A stretch of 64,000 bases of DNA from Caulobacteraceae bacterium (GCA_947475735.1 CANJLQ010000005.1:155038-219037); one strand, 5' to 3'. Positions 43,060-51,748 are shown, numbered from the stretch's first letter. Made by a program: numbers and translations. Notes: generated by a model from the sequence alone, not told the origin.

Positions 43060-44169
43060 CTATCCTCGATCGACCAGCGAATAGCTTGTGCTGCGCCCGC
43101 CGCCTTCATCCTTCACGAGGATGCCCCGCTCCACCAGATCGTTGATGTCGCGCAGGGCCGTGTCGGGCGAGGACCTCGTCAGCGCCGCCCATTTGGTCGA
43201 AGTGAGCTTGCCTTCGAAGCCGTCGAGCAGCCGGTTGATGACCGTGCTCTGGCGCTCGCTCAACGTCTGACCTGCGAGCGCCTCCCAGAAGCGCGCCTTG
43301 CGCATCACATGGGTCAGGGTGGTTTCCGCGCGGTCGAACGCGCGATCGAGGCAGCCGAGGAACCAGTCCAGCCAGAGGGTCACGTCCAGCGCGCCTTTCT
43401 GGGTCGCCTCCAGGGTGGCGTAGTAGTCCTTGCGCTCCAGCCTGATCTGGGCGGACATGCTGTAGAAGCGTTGAGCGCTTTTCTCGGAGCGGGCGAGCGC
43501 CATGTCGGCGATCGCCCGCGCGATCCGGCCGTTCCCGTCGTCGAACGGGTGGATGGTCACGAACCACAGGTGGGCGATCGCGGCCTTGAGGACCGGATCC
43601 GTCCGCGGCTCGTCATTGAACCAGTCGAGGAACGCCCGCATCTCGTCCTGCAGACGGTCGGCAAGGGGCGCTTCATAGTGCACGCGCTCTCGTCCGAAGG
43701 GGCCCGAGACGACCTGCATCGGGCCGGAGCTCTCGTTGCGCCAGGCGCCGACGACGATCTTCGTCATACCGCTGCGCCCGGTCGGAAACAGGGCGGCGTG
43801 CCAGGCGAACAGCCGTTCCTCGGTGAGCGGAGACGCAAAGTTCTGGGTCGCGTCGAGCATCATTTCGACGACGCCTTCGACGTTGCGATCCGCGGGGGCG
43901 AGGGCCCCGATATCCATGCCGAGGCGGCGGGCGATGGAGGATCGCACCTGATCCTTGTCGAGCAGCTCGCCTTCGATTTCGCTGGATTTCAGGACATCTT
44001 CGGTAAGGGTCTCGAGGACGGCTTCAGCGCGGAGATCGAAGCCGAGCGTGTGCATCCGGCCAAGCAGAAGGCCCTGGCGATGACGGACGGCGGCGAGGCG
44101 ATCGGCAAGCGCGTCAGCGCGCCAGTCCAGACGCGGCCAGCCTTCGATCTCATGGATGTATTGCGCCAT
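43060..44169 (-). CDS. Fic domain protein (AMPylator-type) with C-terminal winged helix
   Basis: 369 aa. The Fic active site HPFDDGNGRIAR lies near residues 207-218. The inhibitory alpha-helix motif SSEIEG ([S/T]xxxE[G/N]) at about 62-67 makes it a class II Fic enzyme, auto-inhibited until relieved. The C-terminal 90 residues look like a winged helix (QSTVINRLLDGFEGKLTSTKWAALT), so it may also bind DNA. Fic proteins transfer AMP to target proteins; the target is unknown. ATG 44169 has a purine-rich GCGGGGA upstream; GTG at 44178 is the alternative. Confidence 0.9.
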   Translation of the reverse strand: MAQYIHEIEGWPRLDWRADALADRLAAVRHRQGLLLGRMHTLGFDLRAEAVLETLTEDVLKSSEIEGELLDKDQVRSSIARRLGMDIGALAPADRNVEGVVEMMLDATQNFASPLTEERLFAWHAALFPTGRSGMTKIVVGAWRNESSGPMQVVSGPFGRERVHYEAPLADRLQDEMRAFLDWFNDEPRTDPVLKAAIAHLWFVTIHPFDDGNGRIARAIADMALARSEKSAQRFYSMSAQIRLERKDYYATLEATQKGALDVTLWLDWFLGCLDRAFDRAETTLTHVMRKARFWEALAGQTLSERQSTVINRLLDGFEGKLTSTKWAALTRSSPDTALRDINDLVERGILVKDEGGGRSTSYSLVDRG

Positions 44170-44183
44170 TCCCCGCACCCCTT

Positions 44184-44265
44184 GCGGAGAATATGGGCGC
44201 TATTCGCCGCAAGAGCAAGGCTATTCTCCGCGCGAAGTGCGGAGAATAGGGCGCCTAATCTCCGC
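44184..44265. promoter_or_regulatory. Operator-like array of five 10-bp half-sites upstream of fic
   Basis: Half-sites GCGGAGAATA (44184-44193), TATTCGCCGC (44201-44210), TATTCTCCGC (44222-44231), GCGGAGAATA (44239-44248) and TAATCTCCGC (44256-44265). Neighbours pair as inverted repeats with 7-base spacers, and starts lie 17, 21, 17 and 17 bases apart. The 44222-44248 pair is perfect (11 bp with flanks). The array ends 15 bases before the fic ATG, so it probably overlaps the promoter. Confidence 0.7.
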
Positions 44266-44396
44266 ACCAAGGGTGGTCTCGCACGCTATCGGCTGCGGCC
44301 CCGCACCTTGGGTATCCGCGGACTGCGCGGCTATCGGCGCCCAAGCAGCTCCGAAACCCTGCCAACGGGTCGCAGTTGAGGGCCTCAGACGCCCGC

Positions 44397-46328
44397 TCAA
44401 GAGGCTGGGCGCGCGCCATTCGGCGCCGCATGCCGGGAGAAGCCGACCACGAGGATAGCGATCGTCAGAAGCTGAACGGCGACGCCTTCGACCGTCGGAT
44501 AAAGACCGAGGATCTCGATGCGGGGGATCCACGCCAGCGGATGGACATCGAGCCAGCCCGCCTCCTGCAGCGCCGCCACCCCCTTGCCGACGAGGACGAC
44601 CGACAGAATGGCCATGAGGATCGAGCTCAGAGAGAAGAACCGACCGATCGGCAGGCGCTTGCTATAGGCCAGCAAGGCCCAGGCCACCACGGCCAGGATG
44701 GCCACCGCGGTCACGGCGCCGGCCAGCATGCCGAGATGGCCGCCCTGGCTCCAGATCGCCGCATAGAAGAGGATGGTCTCGAACACCTCCCGGTAGACGA
44801 CGACGAAGGCCAGCAGGAACAGGAACCAGGCCGACCGCTTCGACAGCGCGTGGGAGAGCTTGTCGCGGATATAGGTCTGCCAGGCGTCCGCATGCGACTT
44901 GCCGTGCATCCAGATGCCGACCGAGACGAGCACGACGGCCGCCAAAAGCGAGCCGAACCCTTCGGTCAGCTCCCGGCTGGCGCCGCTGATGGAGATGAAG
45001 AAGGTCGCGGCCGCCCAGGTGGCGCCGCCGGCGACCAGCGCGGCCACCCAGCCGCCGTGGACGTAGCGCAGCACCTCGGGACGTTCGGCCTTCCTGAGGA
45101 AGGCGATCATCGCCACCACGATGAGGATGGCTTCCAGGCCTTCGCGCAGCAGGATGGTGAAGGCGCCGAGGAAGCTGGCGAGATTGTCCGCCTCCTGGGG
45201 CGCGAGTGCGCGTTCGGCCGTGTCCAGCAGGGCGTTCGCGCGGGCGACCCGGTCCGCGACCTCCTGGGCCGGCGCGCCCCTGCTGATCGAGACGCGCAGG
45301 TCGGTCATGGCCGTCTCGACCCGCCGCAGCAATGCGCCGTCGCGGGCGCCCAGCGCCGGCTCCATCGGTTCGACGCCGTCTAGATAGGCCGACAGGGCCA
45401 GGTCGGTCGCGGCCCTGCGGTCGCCCCGGCGATAGGCGGCCTCGCTTTCGGCCAGTCGCGTCCGGGCCAGGGACAGGGTCGATCCCTCGGCGCGGACCGT
45501 CGCCTCCGGGTGGCGGCGCAGGTAGGCCGTGACCGCCCGTGCCTTCGTCTCGCCGATCCTTGTCGCCAGCTCGGCCGGCGTCGCCTGGGTGAGGGCGGCC
45601 AGGTCGGGGAAGGCGGCGCGGATCGCCGGGTCGCTCTCCCAGAGGCGTCGACCTTCGGCGGCTTCGGCGTCGGTGAAGGCGAACCGGCCCACGTAGAAGG
45701 CCAGGGCCCAGCGGTCCTCGGCCGGCAGATGGGCGAAGCTGGCCATCGCCGTGCCCTCCAGCCCCTGATCGATGACCTGGTAGAGGCCGAACACGCTGCG
45801 CTGACGGGCGCGCTCCACATCCGCGAAGGCGATCGCGGGCGGATCAAGCCCCTCGGCGCCCGGGCCGTCGGCGCGTCCGGTCACGCCATGGCAGACCGAG
45901 CATTGCTCGGCATAGAGCGTCGCGCCGCGGGCCAGATCAGGCGGGAACGAAGGCGCCAGCGGGCTCGGATAGGCCGTCAGCACCGCGCCGGCGAGCGCCT
46001 TGGCCCGGTCGCCAACGACGCGCGGATCCGCCTTGTCCCGGATGGCCGCCTGCAGCGCCTCGGCGTCGCGGACCAGACCGGCCTTGGCCGGGTTCGGCGG
46101 CAGGGCGTCCAGGCGGGTCCGGATCTGGCCGCCGAACTCGATCATCTCGCCGTATTCGGCCGGGTTGGTGACCTGGCCATCGGCCACGGCGCCCGCGTAA
46201 TCGACTGCGACATAGTCCAGCAGCCGCCAGGCGACCTGGGCCTCGGAGGCGGACGGCGCCTGGGCCAAGGCAGGCGCGGCTAGCCCCAGGGCGAACAGCA
46301 GGGCAAGCAGACGGAGCAGAGGACGCAT
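44397..46328 (-). CDS. Cytochrome c / FTR1 iron permease fusion protein
   Basis: 643 aa. A signal peptide ending ALAQA is followed by a periplasmic part with a class I heme site CSVCHG (C143, C146, H147). The C-terminal half is an FTR1 permease with two REXXE iron motifs (LLREGLEAIL near 395 and VYREVFETIL near 513) and about seven helices. It probably couples oxidation and uptake of ferrous iron. ATG 46328 is chosen; a TTG two codons upstream is the alternative. It follows the lpd gene after about 160 bases on the same strand. Confidence 0.88.
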   Translation of the reverse strand: MRPLLRLLALLFALGLAAPALAQAPSASEAQVAWRLLDYVAVDYAGAVADGQVTNPAEYGEMIEFGGQIRTRLDALPPNPAKAGLVRDAEALQAAIRDKADPRVVGDRAKALAGAVLTAYPSPLAPSFPPDLARGATLYAEQCSVCHGVTGRADGPGAEGLDPPAIAFADVERARQRSVFGLYQVIDQGLEGTAMASFAHLPAEDRWALAFYVGRFAFTDAEAAEGRRLWESDPAIRAAFPDLAALTQATPAELATRIGETKARAVTAYLRRHPEATVRAEGSTLSLARTRLAESEAAYRRGDRRAATDLALSAYLDGVEPMEPALGARDGALLRRVETAMTDLRVSISRGAPAQEVADRVARANALLDTAERALAPQEADNLASFLGAFTILLREGLEAILIVVAMIAFLRKAERPEVLRYVHGGWVAALVAGGATWAAATFFISISGASRELTEGFGSLLAAVVLVSVGIWMHGKSHADAWQTYIRDKLSHALSKRSAWFLFLLAFVVVYREVFETILFYAAIWSQGGHLGMLAGAVTAVAILAVVAWALLAYSKRLPIGRFFSLSSILMAILSVVLVGKGVAALQEAGWLDVHPLAWIPRIEILGLYPTVEGVAVQLLTIAILVVGFSRHAAPNGARPAS

Positions 46329-46491
46329 GGTCAATCCAGATGTGAACGGCTCGCATTAGCATTCAGGCGGCGACGCTGTCGCGCTTTATTCGCGACGCGG
46401 CCGGGCTCGTAGGCGGCTACGGGTCCTCTACGCCCGCCGGGACGCCTCGGCGCCGCGCGGCCAGCCCGGGCAGCCACGCGACGGGCGGCCG

Positions 46492-47901
46492 TTAAAGGTG
46501 GATCGTGCGGTCGGCCACAGCCAGGCATGCCTCGCGCAAGGCTTCCGGAAGCGTCGGATGCGCATGGCTCGTCCGCGCCACGTCTTCGGCCGCCGCGCCG
46601 AATTGCATGACGGCGACCGCTTCATGGATCAGGCTGCCCGCGTCCGGCCCCAGGATGTGCACGCCGAGAATCCTGTCCGTGCTGGCGTCCGCCAACACCT
46701 TGACCAGCCCGTTCTTCTCCAACCGCGCCTTGGCCATGGCGTTTGCCGAGAACGGAAAGCGCCCGACGCGATAGGCCACGCCGGCCGCCTTGAGGTCGTC
46801 CTCGGTGCGCCCGACTGAGGCCAGTTCCGGCCAGGTGTAGACGACGGCCGGGATCGTTCCGTAGTCGACATGGCCCGCGGCGCCGGCAAGACGCTCGGCA
46901 AGGGCGATCCCTTCTTCCTCCGCCTTGTGGGCCAGCATGGCGCCGCCGATGACATCGCCGATGGCGTAGACCCCTTCGGCGCTGGTTCGAAAGCCGTCGT
47001 CGACCGGAATATAGCCCCTTGGGTCCGGCTTGATGCCGACCGTCTCCAGATCGAGTCCGTCGGTGGCGGGGCGTCGGCCAATGGACACGAGCACGACATC
47101 GGCCTTGATGGTTCCTCGCGCGCCGTCTCCCATGGGCTCGACCTCAAGGACGACGTCGTCCGCCTCCATTCGCGATCCGACCACCTTGTGCGCCAGGCAG
47201 AATTGGAAGCCCTGGGCCTCGAGCACCTTGTGCAGCGCCGTCGACATCTCTGAATCAACGCCGGACGCGATCCGGTCGAGCACCTCGACGACCGTGACCT
47301 CGCTGCCGAGACGGCGCCAGACGGAGCCCAGCTCCAGTCCGACATAGCCGCCGCCGATCACCGCCAGATGGCGCGGCGCCGCCGTCAGGCTGAGGGCGCC
47401 CGCCGAGGTGACGATCCGCTGCTCGTCGATGGGCAGGTCCGGCAACGTCGCCGCTTTCGATCCGCTGGCGAGCACGATCGCCTTGCGGGCCTGCACCTCG
47501 AAGCTGCCGTCCGGGGCGCTCACTTCCACACGGTCGCGCGACAGCAGCCGGCCGCGGCCCTGCAGGCGGGTGACCTTGTTCTTGCGCAGGAGGTAGGCGA
47601 CCCCTTCACCAAGCTCCGTCACGACCCTGGCCTTGTGCCGCATGACGCCGGCAAGGTCGGCCCGCACATTGTCGACCAGGACGCCGAAAGCCTCGAGATT
47701 GCGGGCCATCTCCAGCCGCTCTGTGGCCTGCAGCAGCGCCTTTGACGGAATGCACCCGATGTTCAGGCAGGTTCCACCGAGGAGTTCCCGGTCGTCGATA
47801 ACCGCCACCGACATGCCGAGCTGGCTCGCCCGGATGGCGCAGGGGTACCCGCCCGGCCCGCCGCCGATTATCACCAGGTCATAGGATGTGATCGAAGCCA
47901 T
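46492..47901 (-). CDS. Dihydrolipoyl dehydrogenase (flavoprotein disulfide reductase)
   Basis: 469 aa. FAD-binding DLVIIGGGPGGYPCAIRA, redox-active GGTCLNIGCIPSKALL (C-x4-C), NAD-binding HLAVIGGGYVGLELG and the C-terminal HAHPTLPEAL His-Glu pair are typical of E3. No E1/E2 or lipoyl-protein genes lie nearby, so it is a stand-alone copy, perhaps serving another disulfide or arsenic-related redox role. It starts 63 bases after the P450 gene ends and is probably co-transcribed with it. Confidence 0.92.
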   Translation of the reverse strand: MASITSYDLVIIGGGPGGYPCAIRASQLGMSVAVIDDRELLGGTCLNIGCIPSKALLQATERLEMARNLEAFGVLVDNVRADLAGVMRHKARVVTELGEGVAYLLRKNKVTRLQGRGRLLSRDRVEVSAPDGSFEVQARKAIVLASGSKAATLPDLPIDEQRIVTSAGALSLTAAPRHLAVIGGGYVGLELGSVWRRLGSEVTVVEVLDRIASGVDSEMSTALHKVLEAQGFQFCLAHKVVGSRMEADDVVLEVEPMGDGARGTIKADVVLVSIGRRPATDGLDLETVGIKPDPRGYIPVDDGFRTSAEGVYAIGDVIGGAMLAHKAEEEGIALAERLAGAAGHVDYGTIPAVVYTWPELASVGRTEDDLKAAGVAYRVGRFPFSANAMAKARLEKNGLVKVLADASTDRILGVHILGPDAGSLIHEAVAVMQFGAAAEDVARTSHAHPTLPEALREACLAVADRTIHL

Positions 47902-47964
47902 CGCGTCAGCCTTCGCTGTAAGGGAAAGAGGGACGAAGGCGCCGGCCACCCGCATGAGCAAACA

Positions 47965-49224
47965 TCAGGCGCCGCCCTCACGCGGGGAAGCCCGACGCGT
48001 CATCATTCGGAACCCGCTCCTGGGGAGGGCCGGAAGGCGGCGGAAGTCGATCTCCAGATCCTGAGCCGGCAGCCGGTAGTTCAGGCCGGCGAGCAAGCCG
48101 AGGGCCCGCTCCATCAATTCGACGACGATGCTTTCGCCGGGACAACGGTGACCGGTCAGGGCGTCCCCGCCGCCTTGGGGAATCAGGCCGAACGCGTCCC
48201 CGGAGCCGTCGATGAAACGCTCTGGCCGGAATTCGTCGGGATCGGTCCAGACGGCAGGATCGTGATTGGAGCCATAGAGATCGAGGATCACCTGCCGACC
48301 CACCGGGAAGTCAAGGTTGCGCCAGCGAAACGGCGCGCGCACACGCCCGATCACCGCCGGGAAAAACGGATAAAGGCGTCGCACCTCCTGAACGAAGGCG
48401 CGGCGGCGGCCGGCGTCCGCGGTGGCCAGACGGGCCGCCGCGGGGTGCGCCTGCATCGCGTGCGCCACAAACACGATATAGACCGAGGTCGCCACGGTCG
48501 GCCTCAGCACATTGGCCAGTTCGACCGCCGCCGTCCGGGCCGCCAACGGTTCGCCATCATCCGCGCTCGCCCAGGCCCAGGCGTAGGCGGCGGTGTCTGG
48601 ATCCGGCGCCAGTCGTCCGGCGCGAATTCCCTCGATGATCGAGGCCAGCCAGGCGTCGACGCGTCGCCGCGCGTACCTCGACCACAGGTGGCGAGGCCCC
48701 CGCGATCCTGCCGCGTCAAACAGCGCCCTGAGGTGACTGACCCGTTTCGCTTCGTCGTCGGGATTCAGCGGCACCCCCGCCCAGCGGCAGACGGCGCGGG
48801 TGAGCACCGGCTGCAGGGCGTCGTACAGCACGATCTCTTCCTGGCCAGCCCATTCAACGGCCGCGCGTCGCCATTCCGACTCGAACAGGTCGCCCAGCCA
48901 CGCGATCCGTTCCGGCGACATAAGAGCCATGAACACGCGTTTGCGGGCGCGGTGCGCTTCGCCATCCAGGCCCTGGACGCCGCCTTCGCCGAGCAGTGTG
49001 CGTCGGACAGGCGCCGGCATGGCGCCCGCGCGCGAGATGCGGGTCTCGTCGTAGAAGACCTGGGCCGCTTCGCGCCCTCTCAGACAGGCCGTCTCCTTCA
49101 GCGCCAGACGGGTCTCGATTGCGTCCGCGCCGGCCTGCTCGAACAGGCGGGAGATGCGCCTGTACGGGTCCGTCAAAAGGGCGAACGTCTGATCGGCGTG
49201 TCGCTGTGTCGATCGATGCGCCAT
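47965..49224 (-). CDS. CYP152-type P450 peroxygenase
   Basis: 419 aa. The heme loop GHRCPGE holds the axial Cys361. The I-helix has NVLRPTVA with R241-P242 in place of the usual acid-alcohol pair, the hallmark of CYP152 fatty-acid peroxygenases (R242-P243 in BSbeta), and ExxR is E280-R283. Flanking blocks VQEVRRLYPFFP, DLYGSNHDPAVW and DEFRPERF also match BSbeta. The enzyme would hydroxylate or decarboxylate fatty acids with hydrogen peroxide and needs no reductase. GGAGG lies 6 bases before the ATG. Confidence 0.88.
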   Translation of the reverse strand: MAHRSTQRHADQTFALLTDPYRRISRLFEQAGADAIETRLALKETACLRGREAAQVFYDETRISRAGAMPAPVRRTLLGEGGVQGLDGEAHRARKRVFMALMSPERIAWLGDLFESEWRRAAVEWAGQEEIVLYDALQPVLTRAVCRWAGVPLNPDDEAKRVSHLRALFDAAGSRGPRHLWSRYARRRVDAWLASIIEGIRAGRLAPDPDTAAYAWAWASADDGEPLAARTAAVELANVLRPTVATSVYIVFVAHAMQAHPAAARLATADAGRRRAFVQEVRRLYPFFPAVIGRVRAPFRWRNLDFPVGRQVILDLYGSNHDPAVWTDPDEFRPERFIDGSGDAFGLIPQGGGDALTGHRCPGESIVVELMERALGLLAGLNYRLPAQDLEIDFRRLPALPRSGFRMMTRRASPREGGA

Positions 49225-49387
49225 CGAAGTCCTCCATGGACGAAGGGAGCGCGACGAGGGCCGCGGGATTACTCAAAACGTCACGGTGACCCAATGGCTC
49301 CTGCATCATCCCGGGCCCGTTCTGACCTTCAGCGCCGACCTGCACGGCGAGGCCGAGGAGCGGTGCAAACCCGGGTCGGGTTCGTCT

Positions 49388-49822
49388 TCAAACCGGCGCC
49401 GAGGGATCGTGCAGGGCTTCGATCACCTTGCAGGCGGACACGCGGCCGCCGGCACATTCCGCCGTCATCCGCGAAAGCTCGCGTTGCAGGGCCCGGAGTC
49501 GGGCGATCTTCTGCGTCACCTCCGCCAGATGACGTTCGGCGAGGATGCTGGCTTCGGCGCAGGGCCGATCAGGGTGATCGGACAGATCCAGCAGGGAGCG
49601 GATCGAGTCCAGATCGAAGCCCAATTGCCGTGCATGCCGAATGAACGACAGGCGGCGTTCCGCCGCGTCGTCATACATGCGCCGGTCGCTGGCCGTGCGC
49701 GGCGGGGCGGGGAGCAGGCCGATCTCCTCGTAGAAGCGGATGGTCGGAACCTTGACGCCGGTGGCGGCGGCGAGTTTGCCGATGGGACGCAGGCCGGACG
49801 GGGCCGGGGAGGGTAGGGTCAT
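49388..49822 (-). CDS. MerR family metal-responsive regulator
   Basis: 144 aa. The N-terminal winged helix (IGKLAAATGVKVPTIRFYEEIGLLPAP) and a dimer coiled coil precede a metal-binding loop with C88, C123 and C131; the C-x7-C spacing of the last two equals that of CueR, and C88 recalls the extra Cys of ZntR/CadR. It probably senses a divalent soft metal. It is the last gene of an lspA-MAPEG-merR operon and likely acts on the paired 19-bp-spacer promoters at 50965-51076. Confidence 0.88.
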   Translation of the reverse strand: MTLPSPAPSGLRPIGKLAAATGVKVPTIRFYEEIGLLPAPPRTASDRRMYDDAAERRLSFIRHARQLGFDLDSIRSLLDLSDHPDRPCAEASILAERHLAEVTQKIARLRALQRELSRMTAECAGGRVSACKVIEALHDPSAPV

Positions 49823-49876
49823 CGCATCATCTCGCAGCAGCGGGCTGAAGGGCGGCAGGCGCAGGGCGGAAAAGGA

Positions 49877-50419
49877 TCATCGGCCGAGTCCCGTGAGGAC
49901 GATGGCGGCGCCGAAGGCGGCGATCGTGGAGGCGCCGGTAAGGGCCATGCCGAAGGCCCGGGCCGCCGCGCCCCGCGCATAACCGTGGGCGAACAACACG
50001 CGGCCGATCAGATAGAGGGCGACCAGCACCGGCAGCACGACCATTTCCTCGCCGCGCAGCACGGTGGCGAGCACCAGGTGGGCGCCCACCGCCAGGACCG
50101 TCTGCTCCAGGGTGTTCTGAAGCACGGCGGCAGGCACGGCGAGCCTCGAGCTGGGTGCCGCATAGGCGGAACCCGGCCGGTCGGCGTCGGACCGGAACCG
50201 GATGCTCGCCACGGCCCTCAAACAACCGGCGAGCCACAGGAAAACGAGGAGGTCCGCCTTCAGGGCATAGGCCAGCCGATCAGCTGTCGCCATGTCCGGC
50301 GCGGCGCCCAGGAGACGTGGCGAAAGCCATAGGCAGGCTGACGCCACCGCCGCAGCGGTGATGAGAATCGCCAACCCCGAACGGACGGCGATCGCCTTCT
50401 GTTCGGCGGAAAAGGTCAT
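49877..50419 (-). CDS. MAPEG family membrane protein (island copy)
   Basis: 180 aa with four to five helices. LQNTLEQTVLAVGAHLVLATVL is the MAPEG core. The long upstream frame is not coding-like; ATG 50419 overlaps the lspA stop (ATGA). It is distinct in sequence from the chromosomal MAPEG at 33840. Its presence in a MerR/LspA metal operon is unusual, and the function is unknown. Confidence 0.75.
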   Translation of the reverse strand: MTFSAEQKAIAVRSGLAILITAAAVASACLWLSPRLLGAAPDMATADRLAYALKADLLVFLWLAGCLRAVASIRFRSDADRPGSAYAAPSSRLAVPAAVLQNTLEQTVLAVGAHLVLATVLRGEEMVVLPVLVALYLIGRVLFAHGYARGAAARAFGMALTGASTIAAFGAAIVLTGLGR

Positions 50420-50940
50420 CGCGCCGCCCGTCCCAGGGTCGACGTCGCCGGGCGGCCGTCCGAGCCCCGGACGGTCAGGAGGAGCAGCGCCACGCCGCAA
50501 ACGATGGCCGCATCGGCGAGATTGAAGGTCGGCCAGTGCGCGTCGCCCCAATGAAGATCGATGAAATCGGTCACCGCGCCGAAGCGCAGCCGGTCGAGCA
50601 AGTTGCCGGTCGCTCCGCCGGCGACGAGGCTCGCCGCGACCGCCGTGACGACGCTTCGCGTATGCCAGATCCAGGTCAGCAGGACGCCAATGATCAGGAA
50701 TGCCACGGCGCTCAGGGCCCACCGTCCCACCGCGCCCGAGTCTGCGAACAGGCCAAAGGTGACGCCGGGATTGAATCCCAGACGCAGCGCGAGGAACGAC
50801 GTGAGGTCCACCGGGCTCTCGAGTCGGGCGCGAGCCGCGGCCTTGGCGGCCTGATCCAGAGCGGCGATCAGCATGAAGAGCGAGAAGGCGATCGCCCGCA
50901 TGCGGCTGGGACCGCGCCGCGACGGGTGCATCGTGATCAT
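50416..50940 (-). CDS. lspA: Signal peptidase II (lipoprotein) LspA, island copy
   Basis: 174 aa with four helices. The catalytic aspartates are in GNLLDRLRFGAVTDFID and TFNLADAAI. It removes lipoprotein signal peptides in the inner membrane. Extra lspA copies are common in heavy-metal operons (for example pbrC of lead resistance). An AGGAGG four bases before ATG 50940 supports the start. First gene of an operon under a MerR-type promoter. Confidence 0.9.
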   Translation of the reverse strand: MITMHPSRRGPSRMRAIAFSLFMLIAALDQAAKAAARARLESPVDLTSFLALRLGFNPGVTFGLFADSGAVGRWALSAVAFLIIGVLLTWIWHTRSVVTAVAASLVAGGATGNLLDRLRFGAVTDFIDLHWGDAHWPTFNLADAAIVCGVALLLLTVRGSDGRPATSTLGRAAR

Positions 50941-50964
50941 GAGGCCTCCTGTGGATTTCGTCCG

Positions 50965-50995
50965 ATTGTGGGTCCTCTAGCTACTAGAGGATCAA
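50965..50995 (-). promoter_or_regulatory. MerR-type promoter for lspA-MAPEG-merR
   Basis: Read leftward: TTGATC (-35, 50990-50995), 19-base spacer, CACAAT (-10, 50965-50970). The spacer holds the dyad TCCTCTAG-CTA-CTAGAGGA (perfect 8-3-8). An over-long 19-base spacer with a central dyad is the hallmark of MerR-activated promoters. Confidence 0.75.
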
Positions 50996-51045
50996 GTCGG
51001 TTCCGCCAAACCGCGTCTTTTTGGGGCGAGGCATCCATTTTGTTC

Positions 51046-51076
51046 TTGATCCTCAAGCGACTGGAGGATGCATTCT
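51046..51076 (+). promoter_or_regulatory. MerR-type promoter for the CDF operon
   Basis: Read rightward: TTGATC (-35, 51046-51051), 19-base spacer, CATTCT (-10, 51071-51076). The spacer dyad TCCTCAAG-CGA-CTGGAGGA has the same 8-3-8 layout and bases as the divergent lspA promoter, with one mismatch. The ATG of the CDF gene lies 21 bases beyond. Confidence 0.75.
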
Positions 51077-51097
51077 CGTGGTGAAAGGCGGACTTCG

Positions 51098-51748
51098 ATG
51101 ACTGACTCCCTCTCGTCCCCCGAACCGGCGGCCTCCGGCTGCGGCTGCGGCGCGGCCGTCAAGTTCGACGGCGCCACCCCGGCCTATCGCCGCATCCTGC
51201 TGGCGGTGATCGCTATCAACGGCGCCGCCTTCCTGGCCATCGCCGGCGGCGCGGCCTTGCAGGGCTCGGCCTCGCTGGGCGCCAACGCGCTCGACTTCCT
51301 GGCGGACGCCGCCACCTACGGGATCAGTCTGGCCGTGATCGGACGTTCGGTCGCGGTCCGGTCCGGGGCCGCCATGATCAAGGGCGTCAGCCTCGCGGCG
51401 CTGGCGCTGTTCATCCTTGGCTACGCGATCTGGCGGGCGACCTCGGGGGCGCCCCCGGAAGGCGTCGTCATCACCGGCCTGGGCGCCCTGGGCTTTTTCG
51501 CCAACGCCCTGGCCGCGCTGCTGCTGGTCCGCCATCGCGAAGGCGACGCCAATGTCCGTTCGGTCTGGCTGTGCACGCGCAACGACCTGATCCAGAGCCT
51601 GGTGGTCGCGGCCACGGGCGTGGCCGTCTGGTTGACCGCCTCCCGCTGGCCCGACCTGATCGCCGGCGCGATCCTGGCGGTGGTCTTCCTGCAATCCGGC
51701 TGGTCGATCATTCGTCAGTCCCGCGAAGAACTGAAGGCCGCCGCGTGA
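51098..51748 (+). CDS. CDF-like cation transporter
   Basis: 216 aa with about six helices. Helix 2 has ANALDFLADAATYGISL and helix 5 TRNDLIQSLVVAATG, the polar pairs that form the metal site in this branch of the cation diffusion facilitator family; the usual HxxxD is replaced by ND. A CGCG Cys-pair (SGCGCGAA) sits in the cytoplasmic N-terminus and may bind metal. It would export divalent cations. Start at ATG 51098; its stop overlaps the methyltransferase GTG. Confidence 0.85.
   Translation: MTDSLSSPEPAASGCGCGAAVKFDGATPAYRRILLAVIAINGAAFLAIAGGAALQGSASLGANALDFLADAATYGISLAVIGRSVAVRSGAAMIKGVSLAALALFILGYAIWRATSGAPPEGVVITGLGALGFFANALAALLLVRHREGDANVRSVWLCTRNDLIQSLVVAATGVAVWLTASRWPDLIAGAILAVVFLQSGWSIIRQSREELKAAA

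Noticed and set aside
44266..44396. Possible tRNA or attachment remnant between fic operator and FTR1 gene
   Set aside because: I could not fold a cloverleaf or find a repeat of a tRNA end.
49286..49816. Plus-strand open frame opposite the MerR gene
   Set aside because: It lies mostly antisense to a clear MerR family gene and has no recognisable domain; the first 25 residues look protein-like, but there is no support for a gene.
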